Shown here: positions 50,950-58,800 of the stretch, piece after piece
Numbering within the stretch: the first letter of the stretch is position 1
How the letters are laid out: every line of letters begins with the position of its first letter
Assembly: GCF_028737215.1 (NCBI RefSeq)
Contig: NZ_JAQZAM010000006.1
Span: 186,001-250,000 of the forward strand
Origin: Actinomycetospora chibensis
Lineage (GTDB): Bacteria > Actinomycetota > Actinomycetes > Mycobacteriales > Pseudonocardiaceae
Direction: 5' to 3'
Length of the DNA: 64,000 bases
Notes under the pieces: model-generated
The model's input: the letters and a program-made list of their open reading frames with translations, nothing else
The model's database searches: none
What the model was told of the DNA's origin: nothing
Program-made: the position numbers and the translations under genes

Positions 50950-51264
50950 GGCTCAGATGGGTCTCGTGACCCGGTGGCCCGAAGATCAGCCTGGTGATCA
51001 GGCCGGCTAGGTCCACGACTACGGCGACCGGCTGCCTCGACGTGCCGCTCGACGACGGCACCACCCGCCAGGAGGAGATCGAGCGCGTCACATGGAGGAG
51101 GACACTGGCGTACTTCTGACGCCCCGAACTTGTCCCACGACGGACAGCCACGACACGCCGACATCGCGACGCAGGCACCACCCGGCCGTGCCGCGACCGT
51201 GACCTCCGGGCCTCCAGAACGCGCCACGCTGCGCCTTCGAGAGCGACGCGAGAGGAGGCCAATC
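50950..51264. other. 315-bp gap with a gene remnant (51018-51120, plus strand)
   Basis: Apart from the helicase leader and the SDR ribosome-binding site (AGAGGAGG at 51251-51258), the gap contains an open frame ending at TGA 51118-51120. It reads GCLDVPLDDGTTRQEEIERV and then TWRRTLAYF, with nearly every third base G or C. No start codon or N-terminal part is present, so it looks like the C-terminal tail of a gene whose body was lost. The helicase island starts about 70 bp to its left. Confidence 0.35.
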
Positions 51265-52023
51265 ATGGCGAGGTTGGACGGCAAGGTCGCCATCATCACC
51301 GGCGGGGAGAGCGGGATCGGGCGGGCGTCGGCGGGCGCGATGGTCGACGAGGGCGCGCAGGTGCACCTCGTCGGACTCGACGCCGACGCGCTGAAGCGGA
51401 CGGTCAGCGAGCTCGGGGACGATCGAGCTGCGTTCACCAACGCAGATGTCACCGACGAGGACGCCGTGCGCCGTGCCGTCTCGGAGGCCGTCGAGCGCTT
51501 CGGCCGCCTCGACGTCGTCTTCAGCAACGCCGGCAACACGGGGGCCGTGGCGCCGATCGAGGACTACCCGTCCGATGAGTTCGCCCGCACGCTGCAGGTC
51601 CACGCGCTCGGCGCGTTCCACATGATCAAGCACGCGTCCCCGCACCTCGGCGAGGGTGCGAGCATCATCATCACCTCGAGCGTCGTCGGGCTGATGGGCT
51701 TCGGTGGCATCAGTGGGTATGTCGCCGCCAAGCACGCGCAGGTTGGCATGATGCGGGCGGCCGCCAAGGAACTCACCCCGCGTCGCATCCGGGTCAACTC
51801 CCTGCACCCCGGGCCCACGTCGACGCCGTTCCAGGACTCCATCGAGATGCGCGCGACGGGCCTGCCACAACAGGAGGCCGCAGCGGCATTCGACGACCTC
51901 GTCCCGCTCGCCCGGCACGCCACGCCTGCGGAGATCGCGAAGACTGTCGTCTACCTCGCCTCCGACGACAGCGCCTACATGACCGGGGCAACGGTTGCCG
52001 TCGACGGCGGCCTGACGATCTGA
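51265..52023 (+). CDS. Short-chain dehydrogenase/reductase (FabG-like)
   Basis: Protein of 252 residues, classical SDR length. TGGESGIGRASA (cofactor loop), NAGNTGAVAP, catalytic SSVVGLMGFGGISGYVAAKH (Ser and YxxxK) and the C-terminal YMTGATVAVDGGLTI are complete. The acidic-like LVGLDADAL after strand 2 suggests NAD rather than NADP. The substrate is unknown. AGAGGAGG precedes ATG 51265. It converges with the hypothetical gene at 52032. Confidence 0.9.
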   Translation: MARLDGKVAIITGGESGIGRASAGAMVDEGAQVHLVGLDADALKRTVSELGDDRAAFTNADVTDEDAVRRAVSEAVERFGRLDVVFSNAGNTGAVAPIEDYPSDEFARTLQVHALGAFHMIKHASPHLGEGASIIITSSVVGLMGFGGISGYVAAKHAQVGMMRAAAKELTPRRIRVNSLHPGPTSTPFQDSIEMRATGLPQQEAAAAFDDLVPLARHATPAEIAKTVVYLASDDSAYMTGATVAVDGGLTI

Positions 52024-52031
52024 GCGCGACC

Positions 52032-52520
52032 TCAGTGCCCCTCGAGGTCGAGGAGGTAGGTCGCTGAGTGCTCGAGCCCCGACGGCCCGGGCAGGCTCTC
52101 CAACTCCTCGGTGCCCTCGTCCCCGATGCGGCGGATGCGGTCGACCGACCACATCCGCACGCCCTCGGGCAGGAGCGGCCACAGCATGCCGTCGGCGGCC
52201 CAGAGGTAGGGCTCGACGACCAAGCGCCCGGTCACGGCGAGCATCGCGTCCGCCGGCCACCGCTCGTCGGCGCTCGCGAGCAGGGGCTGGACGAACCCCG
52301 CGTCGAGGACGGGTGGCACCTCGGTGCCGGGCAGGCGCACCGTGCCCGCGACGGTGGTCGTGGGGACGGGGCTGCCCTCCTGCGTCACGCCGGCACTCGA
52401 CGCAGCCGCGGTTGACGTCACCTGCAGCGCGAAGCCGAACCCGGCGAGCCGACCGGCGACGACGTCGTCGTACTCGCCGTCCGCGAGCGTGTGGGTCGGG
52501 ACCACCGCCACCAGCCGCAC
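52032..52520 (-). CDS. Hypothetical protein
   Basis: Protein of 162 residues of unknown family, starting at GTG 52520. Hydrophobic beta-like runs alternate with loops (MLAVTGRLVVEPYLWAADGM, VPPVLDAGFVQPLLAS). There is no signal peptide or transmembrane helix. It is divergent from the next gene and convergent with the SDR, with 8 nt between the stop codons. Confidence 0.55.
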   Translation of the reverse strand: MRLVAVVPTHTLADGEYDDVVAGRLAGFGFALQVTSTAAASSAGVTQEGSPVPTTTVAGTVRLPGTEVPPVLDAGFVQPLLASADERWPADAMLAVTGRLVVEPYLWAADGMLWPLLPEGVRMWSVDRIRRIGDEGTEELESLPGPSGLEHSATYLLDLEGH

Positions 52521-52616
52521 GGTGCGACGGTAGCTGCCCGACCGGGTGGAGGCGCAGAGATGGATGGAACCGTTCGAGCGTTACCCGACGCGCGACCCAG
52601 CCTGAGGAGGCACGTC

Positions 52617-52967
52617 GTGGAACCGACTGACGCGGAGCTCTACGACCAGCTCGTCGGCTACCTCGCCGCCGAGGGCGCGGTCGACGAGGACCGCGTGCAG
52701 GGACTGGTCGTCCTCGTTGAGTTCGATCACCGTCCGCTCCCCGTGCCGCTCCGCCTCCACATCACCGCAACGGGCTTCGAGGACCATTTGCGCGCGACGG
52801 CTCCGGATGCGGCCCCCGTGTGGCCCGACGTACAGCCCGTCGAGGCAGCGTGGCGGCTCTTCCTCGTTCACCTCGAGGAGGCCGTGCGGACGGCGAAGCC
52901 CCCGGCGAGACGGAGCTCCACCTCGACCGCACCGGCGTGGTGTCGCGGGCCCGCCGAAACGCGATGA
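52617..52967 (+). CDS. Hypothetical protein, possibly frameshifted near its 3' end
   Basis: As read, 116 residues from GTG 52617 (GAGGAGG just upstream). Residues 1-95 look like a genuine small protein (ELYDQLVGYLAAEGAVDEDR, PVPLRLHITATGFEDHL). After the five-C run at 52899-52903 the frame turns into Arg/Ser/Thr/Pro noise, while the next frame reads PPGETELHLDRTGVVSRARR with better third-base GC. One missing C would join them. Where the repaired gene would stop is unclear. Family not recognised. Confidence 0.5.
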   Translation: MEPTDAELYDQLVGYLAAEGAVDEDRVQGLVVLVEFDHRPLPVPLRLHITATGFEDHLRATAPDAAPVWPDVQPVEAAWRLFLVHLEEAVRTAKPPARRSSTSTAPAWCRGPAETR

Positions 52968-53079
52968 GCCCCGCGGCTCCTCCGCGAACACGAATGGGCG
53001 TTCTCGCGCCGGAGATCTGTCACCGAGCGGCACATCGCAGTGGGATGAACGGGTCACACGAGCGCGGAGGGGAACGGCC

Positions 53080-53733
53080 ATGACGAGCACCGAGACGAAG
53101 ATCGGCGGAGCGTGCGGGGTGCTGGCCGCGGTGGCCATGATCCCGGCCTACCTCGTCGGCACCCCGAACCAGCCGCGCACGCTCGAGGAGGCGGCCGGCT
53201 ACTACGAGAGCGCGGCCGGCTTCGTGACGGCGAACGGCGCACTGCCGTTGCTGCACGTCCTCCTAGGTCTGGTGTTCCTGGGCGTGCTCGTCCACGTCCT
53301 GCGCCGGGCCGCAGGCCCGTCGGGTGGCGTCTACGTCGCCCTCGCCGGTGGGGTGCTCTTCTTCGCCCTGACGTCCGCGGGCTTCGCGGCCGAGGTGGCC
53401 TATCCCGCAGCGGTCGTCCGGTTCGGCGAGATCGTCCTGCCCGCCCTCGCGCAGCCGCTCCTCGCGCTGTCGGTCTGGAGCTACCACTACGCGCAGATCG
53501 GGGCGGCCGCGATGATCCTCGCGACCTCGCTCGTCGCGTATCGCTCGAAGGCCCTCCCCGCGTGGGTCGCGGGCGCCGGCGTGCTCGGCATCCTGCCGCT
53601 GCTGCACCTCTGGCTGCCTCTGATCGCCGCCCTGAGCAGCCTGCTCTGGTTCGCGGTGATGGGCGTCGCGCTGCTCGTCGCGCCGACAGCGACCACCACC
53701 ACGGACAGGGCGACCGCGCCGGCGACCGTCTGA
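53080..53733 (+). CDS. Multi-pass membrane protein
   Basis: Protein of 217 residues with about six hydrophobic helices (GACGVLAAVAMIPAYLVG, PLLHVLLGLVFLGVLVHVL, VYVALAGGVLFFALTSAGF, IVLPALAQPLLALSVWS, IGAAAMILATSLVAY, PLLHLWLPLIAALSSLLWF). It resembles small actinobacterial DUF-type integral membrane proteins of no known function. GGAGGGGAACGG precedes ATG 53080. Three genes follow in the same direction at short spacing. Confidence 0.72.
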   Translation: MTSTETKIGGACGVLAAVAMIPAYLVGTPNQPRTLEEAAGYYESAAGFVTANGALPLLHVLLGLVFLGVLVHVLRRAAGPSGGVYVALAGGVLFFALTSAGFAAEVAYPAAVVRFGEIVLPALAQPLLALSVWSYHYAQIGAAAMILATSLVAYRSKALPAWVAGAGVLGILPLLHLWLPLIAALSSLLWFAVMGVALLVAPTATTTTDRATAPATV

Positions 53734-53820
53734 CGAGCCGCTGCCCGGGGAGGCGTGCGCGACCCGAAGCGCGGGGTACTGCGCCGACGCCAAGCACGCC
53801 CGACCGAGGAGGCCACCACC

Positions 53821-54363
53821 GTGTCCCACCAGCCGCCCGACCCCTACGAGTTCCTGCCCGACGTTGCGTCGTTCACCGTCACCAGCACCGATGTCGCCGA
53901 CGGGCAGCCGCTCCCGAACGCGCAGGTCAGCGGCATCATGGGCGCCGGGGGCGAGGACGTCTCGCCGCAGCTGGAGTGGTCCGGCGCGCCCGAGGGCACG
54001 AAGAGCTTCGCCGTGACCTGCTACGACCCCGACGCGCCGACCGCGAGCGGGTTCTGGCACTGGGCGGTCACCAACATCCCCGCCTCGACGACGAGCCTGC
54101 CCGCCGACGCCGGCGACCCCGAGAAGGGCCTGCTCCCCGACGCGGCGATCACCCTCGCCAACGACGCCGGGGCCAAGCGCTACATCGGCGCCGCGCCGCC
54201 GCCCGGGCACGGCGCGCACCGCTACTTCTTCGTCGTCCACGCCGTCGACACCGACGACCTCGGCGTGGGCGCCGACGCCACCCCGGCGTTCCTCGGGTTC
54301 AATCTCTTCTTCCACAGCATCGGGCGCGCGATCATCACCCCGACCTACGAGATCAGCGGGTAG
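53821..54363 (+). CDS. YbhB/YbcL-family (PEBP-like) protein
   Basis: Protein of 180 residues. PEBP-fold landmarks are [40 protein letters not shown] (the DPDAP and HW ligand-site motifs), [20 protein letters not shown] and FVVHAVD. It is related to Raf-kinase-inhibitor/phosphatidylethanolamine-binding proteins; the bacterial role is unclear. GTG 53821 is chosen because GAGGAGG lies 9 nt upstream; an in-frame earlier ORF start would add a basic tail. Confidence 0.87.
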   Translation: MSHQPPDPYEFLPDVASFTVTSTDVADGQPLPNAQVSGIMGAGGEDVSPQLEWSGAPEGTKSFAVTCYDPDAPTASGFWHWAVTNIPASTTSLPADAGDPEKGLLPDAAITLANDAGAKRYIGAAPPPGHGAHRYFFVVHAVDTDDLGVGADATPAFLGFNLFFHSIGRAIITPTYEISG

Positions 54364-54378
54364 AGGCAGGGGGCGGCG

Positions 54379-55032
54379 GTGGCGGACGACGAGGACACGC
54401 CGCCACCGCCGACCCTCGACCGCGTCCAGGCGTTCAGCGACGGCATCTTCGCCATCGCGATCACGCTGCTGATCCTCCCGCTGACCGAGGCCCAGATCCG
54501 GGACGGCCATGTCATCGAGGACCTGCTCGCGCTCCAGCACCAGTTCCTGGCCCTCGGACTGAGCTTCGCGGTGATCGGGCGCTTCTGGCTGCTCCACCAC
54601 GACGACCTGACGATGATGACGAGCGCCGGGCGGCGGATGCTCGTCGGCAACCTCGTCTTCCTGTTCTTCATCGTGCTCCTGCCGTTCCCGACGGCCCTGC
54701 TGGGCAGCGGGGACAGCGCCACGGCCACGATCATCTACGCGCTGTCGCTCATCGCGACGTCGCTGAGCGGCCTGCTGCTGTGGCGGTGCGCGGAGCTCGA
54801 CGGCGTGGCCGGCAGCGAGCGCGCCCGGCGGTGGGCGCGCGGGAAGTACTGGGGCACCGCGGCCGTCGTGACGGGGTTCCTGCCCTCGCTGCCGCTGGCG
54901 CTCGTCTCGCCGATGTGGGCGCGTGCCAGCTGGGCGCTCGTGTTCCCGCTGGGGCTGCTCGCGGACAGGATCGAGGAACGGCCCCGGCGTCAGGAGCGGC
55001 GCCGCAGGCCCCGCAGGACCACGGCGCAGTAG
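54379..55032 (+). CDS. TMEM175-family potassium channel protein (DUF1211)
   Basis: Protein of 217 residues with six hydrophobic segments. The hallmark of helix 1, RVQAFSDGIFAIAITLLIL (FSDGxFAIAxTLL), is intact at residues about 15-33. It is the pore-lining motif of bacterial TMEM175 K+ channels, which form tetramers of one six-helix unit. A basic tail (RPRRQERRRRPRR) follows. GTG 54379 is 15 nt after the PEBP gene. Its last 43 nt overlap a small convergent membrane-protein gene. Confidence 0.85.
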   Translation: MADDEDTPPPPTLDRVQAFSDGIFAIAITLLILPLTEAQIRDGHVIEDLLALQHQFLALGLSFAVIGRFWLLHHDDLTMMTSAGRRMLVGNLVFLFFIVLLPFPTALLGSGDSATATIIYALSLIATSLSGLLLWRCAELDGVAGSERARRWARGKYWGTAAVVTGFLPSLPLALVSPMWARASWALVFPLGLLADRIEERPRRQERRRRPRRTTAQ

Positions 55033-55190
55033 ACCGCCACGACGAGCAGCACGCCGCCCAGCACGACCGGCGCCCACAGGGACACCACCAGCCCGTAGAC
55101 GACGGCCGCGGCACCGAGCAGGCTCGTGATCGCGACGATCAGCAACAGACGTCCGCGGCGGCCACCGCGGTCGGGCCCGGGCGAGATCAC
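54990..55190 (-). CDS. Small two-helix membrane protein
   Basis: Predicted 66 residues from GTG 55190. Two hydrophobic helices are visible (LLLIVAITSLLGAAAVVYGL and APVVLGGVLLVVAVYCAVVL) ending in a basic tail LRGLRRRS. Third-base GC is high on this strand. No family is recognised. It overlaps the end of the TMEM175 gene and lies 34 bp from the divergent YdeI-family gene. Confidence 0.5.
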   Translation of the reverse strand: MISPGPDRGGRRGRLLLIVAITSLLGAAAVVYGLVVSLWAPVVLGGVLLVVAVYCAVVLRGLRRRS

Positions 55191-55224
55191 GGCCGGGACG
55201 CTACGCGCCGGCGGAGGGGGAGCC

Positions 55225-55800
55225 ATGGTCACCGGCGAGCAGGTGCACCCCGAGGACGTCGACGCGTGGCGGGCGTGGCTCGCCGAGCACCACGACCGCG
55301 GCGTCGGCGTGTGGCTCGTGGCCTGGAAGGCCCGCATGCAGCGCCCGACCGTCGGCTACGAGGAGGCCGTCGAGCAGGCCCTGTGCTTCGGATGGATCGA
55401 CAGCACCGCCCGATCGCTCGACGACGAGCGCTCGATGTTGTGGTTCGCCCCGCGCCGGCGCGGCAGCGGCTGGGCCCGGTCGAACAAGCAGCGCATCGAA
55501 CGACTCGAGGCGTCGGGTCAGATGGCACCCCCTGGGCGCGCTCTGATCGACGCGGCGAAGGCCGACGGGTCCTGGACGATGCTCGACGACGTCGAGGACC
55601 TGGTGGTCCCGCCCGACCTCGCCGACGCGTTCGACGCCCACCCCGGCTCGCGCGCGCAGTGGGACGCGTTCGGCCGTTCCAAGCGTCGGGCGATGCTCGC
55701 GTGGGTCGCCGAGGCCAAGAGGCCGGCGACGCGCGCGGGGCGGGTCGCCCAGGTCGCGGAGCGGGCGGCGGTCGGGGAGGTCGCGTTCCCGAAACTATGA
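55225..55800 (+). CDS. YdeI/OmpD-associated family protein
   Basis: Protein of 191 residues. Characteristic segments are VDAWRAWLAEHHDRGVGVWL, EEAVEQALCFGWIDS, WFAPRRRGSGWARSNKQRIE and AWVAEAKRPATRAGR. The family is widespread, cytoplasmic and functionally undefined. GGAGGGGG precedes ATG 55225. It is convergent with the DptH-like gene, and the 43-bp gap marks an abrupt drop in GC. Confidence 0.83.
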   Translation: MVTGEQVHPEDVDAWRAWLAEHHDRGVGVWLVAWKARMQRPTVGYEEAVEQALCFGWIDSTARSLDDERSMLWFAPRRRGSGWARSNKQRIERLEASGQMAPPGRALIDAAKADGSWTMLDDVEDLVVPPDLADAFDAHPGSRAQWDAFGRSKRRAMLAWVAEAKRPATRAGRVAQVAERAAVGEVAFPKL

Positions 55801-55843
55801 GGTGCGGGCACCTTGGCGTCGGAGGTGCCAGGGCGCGTTCGGG

Positions 55844-58800
55844 TCAGTCGCGGGCCATGTAGACCTTCCGCGCTTCGGCCCTGTCGGGGGTCGAAACGTA
55901 AGCCTGCCCGACATCGAGACCCTCAAGAGCCACCGACATATTCTGACCGGCGCGACCCCGGAGGAAACCACCGACGGTCTTGCTCTGTGGGAAGTTGCAA
56001 CGGAACGCCACCTTAGTCCCGGCGTTGCCGAGTACGTCGCGGTGAAAGTCGTCGACGCCTTGGCTTGCCGCCACCACTGAGACGCCGTACTTGCGCCCCT
56101 CTTTCATGATCTTGGGTAGCGTTACGTCTTTAGCCAGGCGGTGCGCCTCATCCAGGACGACAGCCAGCCGGAGCGATCGACTCTGTCCCCACCGAAACAT
56201 CTCACGATAGACTTTCCGCAAAACGAACGCACCGGCGGCAACCTGAACCTGCTCCATAAGATTGTGAACATCGATCACAACGCCACCGGAGAGCAAGCTC
56301 GCGAAGCCCGGTCCGGCACGGTCAACGAAGAGCCCAAAGTCGGTGAGAGGCCGCAACCTGGCCGCTACGTTCCGCCCTCGGCCGGCGCGTTCACTTTCCA
56401 CGATTGCGGCCGCGAGTTCCTCCATGGAAGGAAGACCTGTCGGACCGCTCTCGGAGCCGAATCCGTGCGCTCGATAAAGCTCGCGGGCCGCCTCGTAAAC
56501 GGCATTCTGCTGAATTTCGCCGAGCCCGCAGACGAACCCAACAACCTCAGAGAGCTCCCACGCGGCTTCGGGGTAGCGGCGGTGGTTGTCGTCCCGCATC
56601 TCGAACGGCGAAATCTCCAGCCCCTGGGACGCGTCGAGCACGGTTGCGCCAGCCGGCGGCGCTGCCGCCATATCGCCGTGGAAGTCCAGGACCAGGGCCG
56701 GCAGGCGCTGCGCCGCGAACCCATTAAGGACACGCCTTGTCGTGACCGACTTGCCCTGCCCGGGGATGCCGAGCACGAACATGTGGGGGCTCCCGGCCGT
56801 GCTGATGCGCCAGCGCACATCTGACGCGTGAGCGTCGTGTCCGAGCACCACATCGACCTCCGCGGGCCACGATTGCTCTGCGACGCTGGCTGGTGGATTC
56901 GCGGGATCGGCTGGCGCCGCGACAACCTCCGCAGTAGTAGCGGCGGAGTCGTCTGGAGTCGACGACGCTTCGGCGTCGGGCTGAGCATGATTGGCTTGGC
57001 GCGCCTCGTTACCGGGCTCTGGAAGCAGTGACGGATTTGGCGGCGAGGAGGACCGACCGGGAACTGCCGTGAGCGTCACGGGGCGTGGCCGGGGGGACGG
57101 GCGGCCCGCCTGCGGGGCAGATTGGCGGTGTGACCCCGTGGCTCCAACTTCCGTACTCGAGGCTGCGGCTCCGCTCGGCGACTCTTCCGACCTCGGAACC
57201 AGACCAGGGGAGACATCTACGGGGCGCGGGGGCACCTGGTCAGGCGACGGCTTCCCGGTGGAGGTGAATCCCGCTGACCCCAGATCGGCCGCAGTCAGGA
57301 CTCGGATCGGGACACCGCGGTGCTCGCGCGGAAAGGTAGCGCCGTCGCCGGCCAGGCTTACCACGTAACCACGCCGTTCGATGTCCGGCACGAGCGAGCC
57401 GTCCTCGACGCGCTCGAAGAGCCGTTCTGCGTCGGCGCGGCGACGGTCGTCGAGGAGGCCCGTGACATGGGCGCGATTCGCGTGATGGCGCAGCACTCCA
57501 GCCAGCCGCGCACGCTGGAGTTCGGCGTCGATCCGCGGAGGATCGGTGCGGAAATATGTGTCCCGCAGCATGGACACGGTCGCGTCGAGTTGGTCGACGA
57601 TCTCGCCGACCAGCGCCGCGGGGAGAGCTGCCGCGCGCCGCGACTTCACCTCGACGCACTCCATGCGCAGGGTGCGCGAGGTGCACCGGACGAGGATGAC
57701 GTCGCATCGGCGCGCTCCGCTCTCGCTGTTGACATCACCGAACATCTCCTGGTGAGCGTCGACGGGGACGACGATGGTGTCGGCGAGCCTGCCTTCGGTC
57801 CTCAGGTATGCCATGAGCGCCGCAAGGCTCACGGCCTCGGTTGCAAGTGTGGATCGTCCGACCAACCGCATCGCGAGGCGCCCGGAGACCACCTGCAGGT
57901 GCGCGAGGATGTCCCGGACCGAGTCGGCGACCGCCGCGAGGTGGAGGTCGGACATTGCGTCGGCCAGCAGTCGGTAGACCTCGTCGCGACGAGTGGTGGT
58001 GACGGTGAGCCGGGGTCCCAGGCCCTCGAGGAAGTCGGGCGCGTAGTCGAGCAGGTATGGGGCCTCAGTGCCTGCGAGACTGGTGTAAAGGTCGAGACCT
58101 AGGTTGCGGTCGACGGTTAGAACCCAGTCTGCGCGGTCGTGTGCGGCGCGCAGCGACGCCAGCTCGTTGGTACCCAGCCAAGCGGTAAGCACCACTCGGC
58201 CGGTATGGCCGAGCGCAGCAGCGAGCGCGGTCTGGTAGCTGCGATGGGCATCGACGGCGTCAGCGGCTCCATCGCGCCCCACCGAACGCAACGCTGGTGC
58301 AGTCCGCCAGGCAACCCCGGTCTCGGAGGTGAACCGCCGATTGGACGCTGGGGTGAGGAGGTTACGGAACGAAGCGGCCATCTCGGGATAGTCAGTCTGA
58401 CCTCCAGCCTCAACGACGGCCAGATCGGCTAGCACGCCCAGGTGCGCCGCCGACGTGTCGCTAGCGAGACATCCGTCCTCGCGGACACTGATACCGAGTG
58501 GGGGCACGAGGTGGGAGCGAGCGCCCTGGCCGGTCCGGGCCGCAACCTCGCGCTGAAGGTCGGTTAGCGCAGGGAGCGGGTCCGTGAAGGAGGGACGCCG
58601 ACTGTAGGCCACCACCTGGACATCCTCGGCACTCTCCGGAACGTCGTCTTGGTCTTCATCGCTCGGGCGACCAAAGACCGACGTGCGTAACGCGCCGCTG
58701 AGCAGCTCCCCGGAACCGGCGTTATAGGCCAGGATCTGCAACGACTCCTGCCCTGGGTGGGCGACGCGATAGGCGTCCACCCGCTCCCCCACGATCCGTG

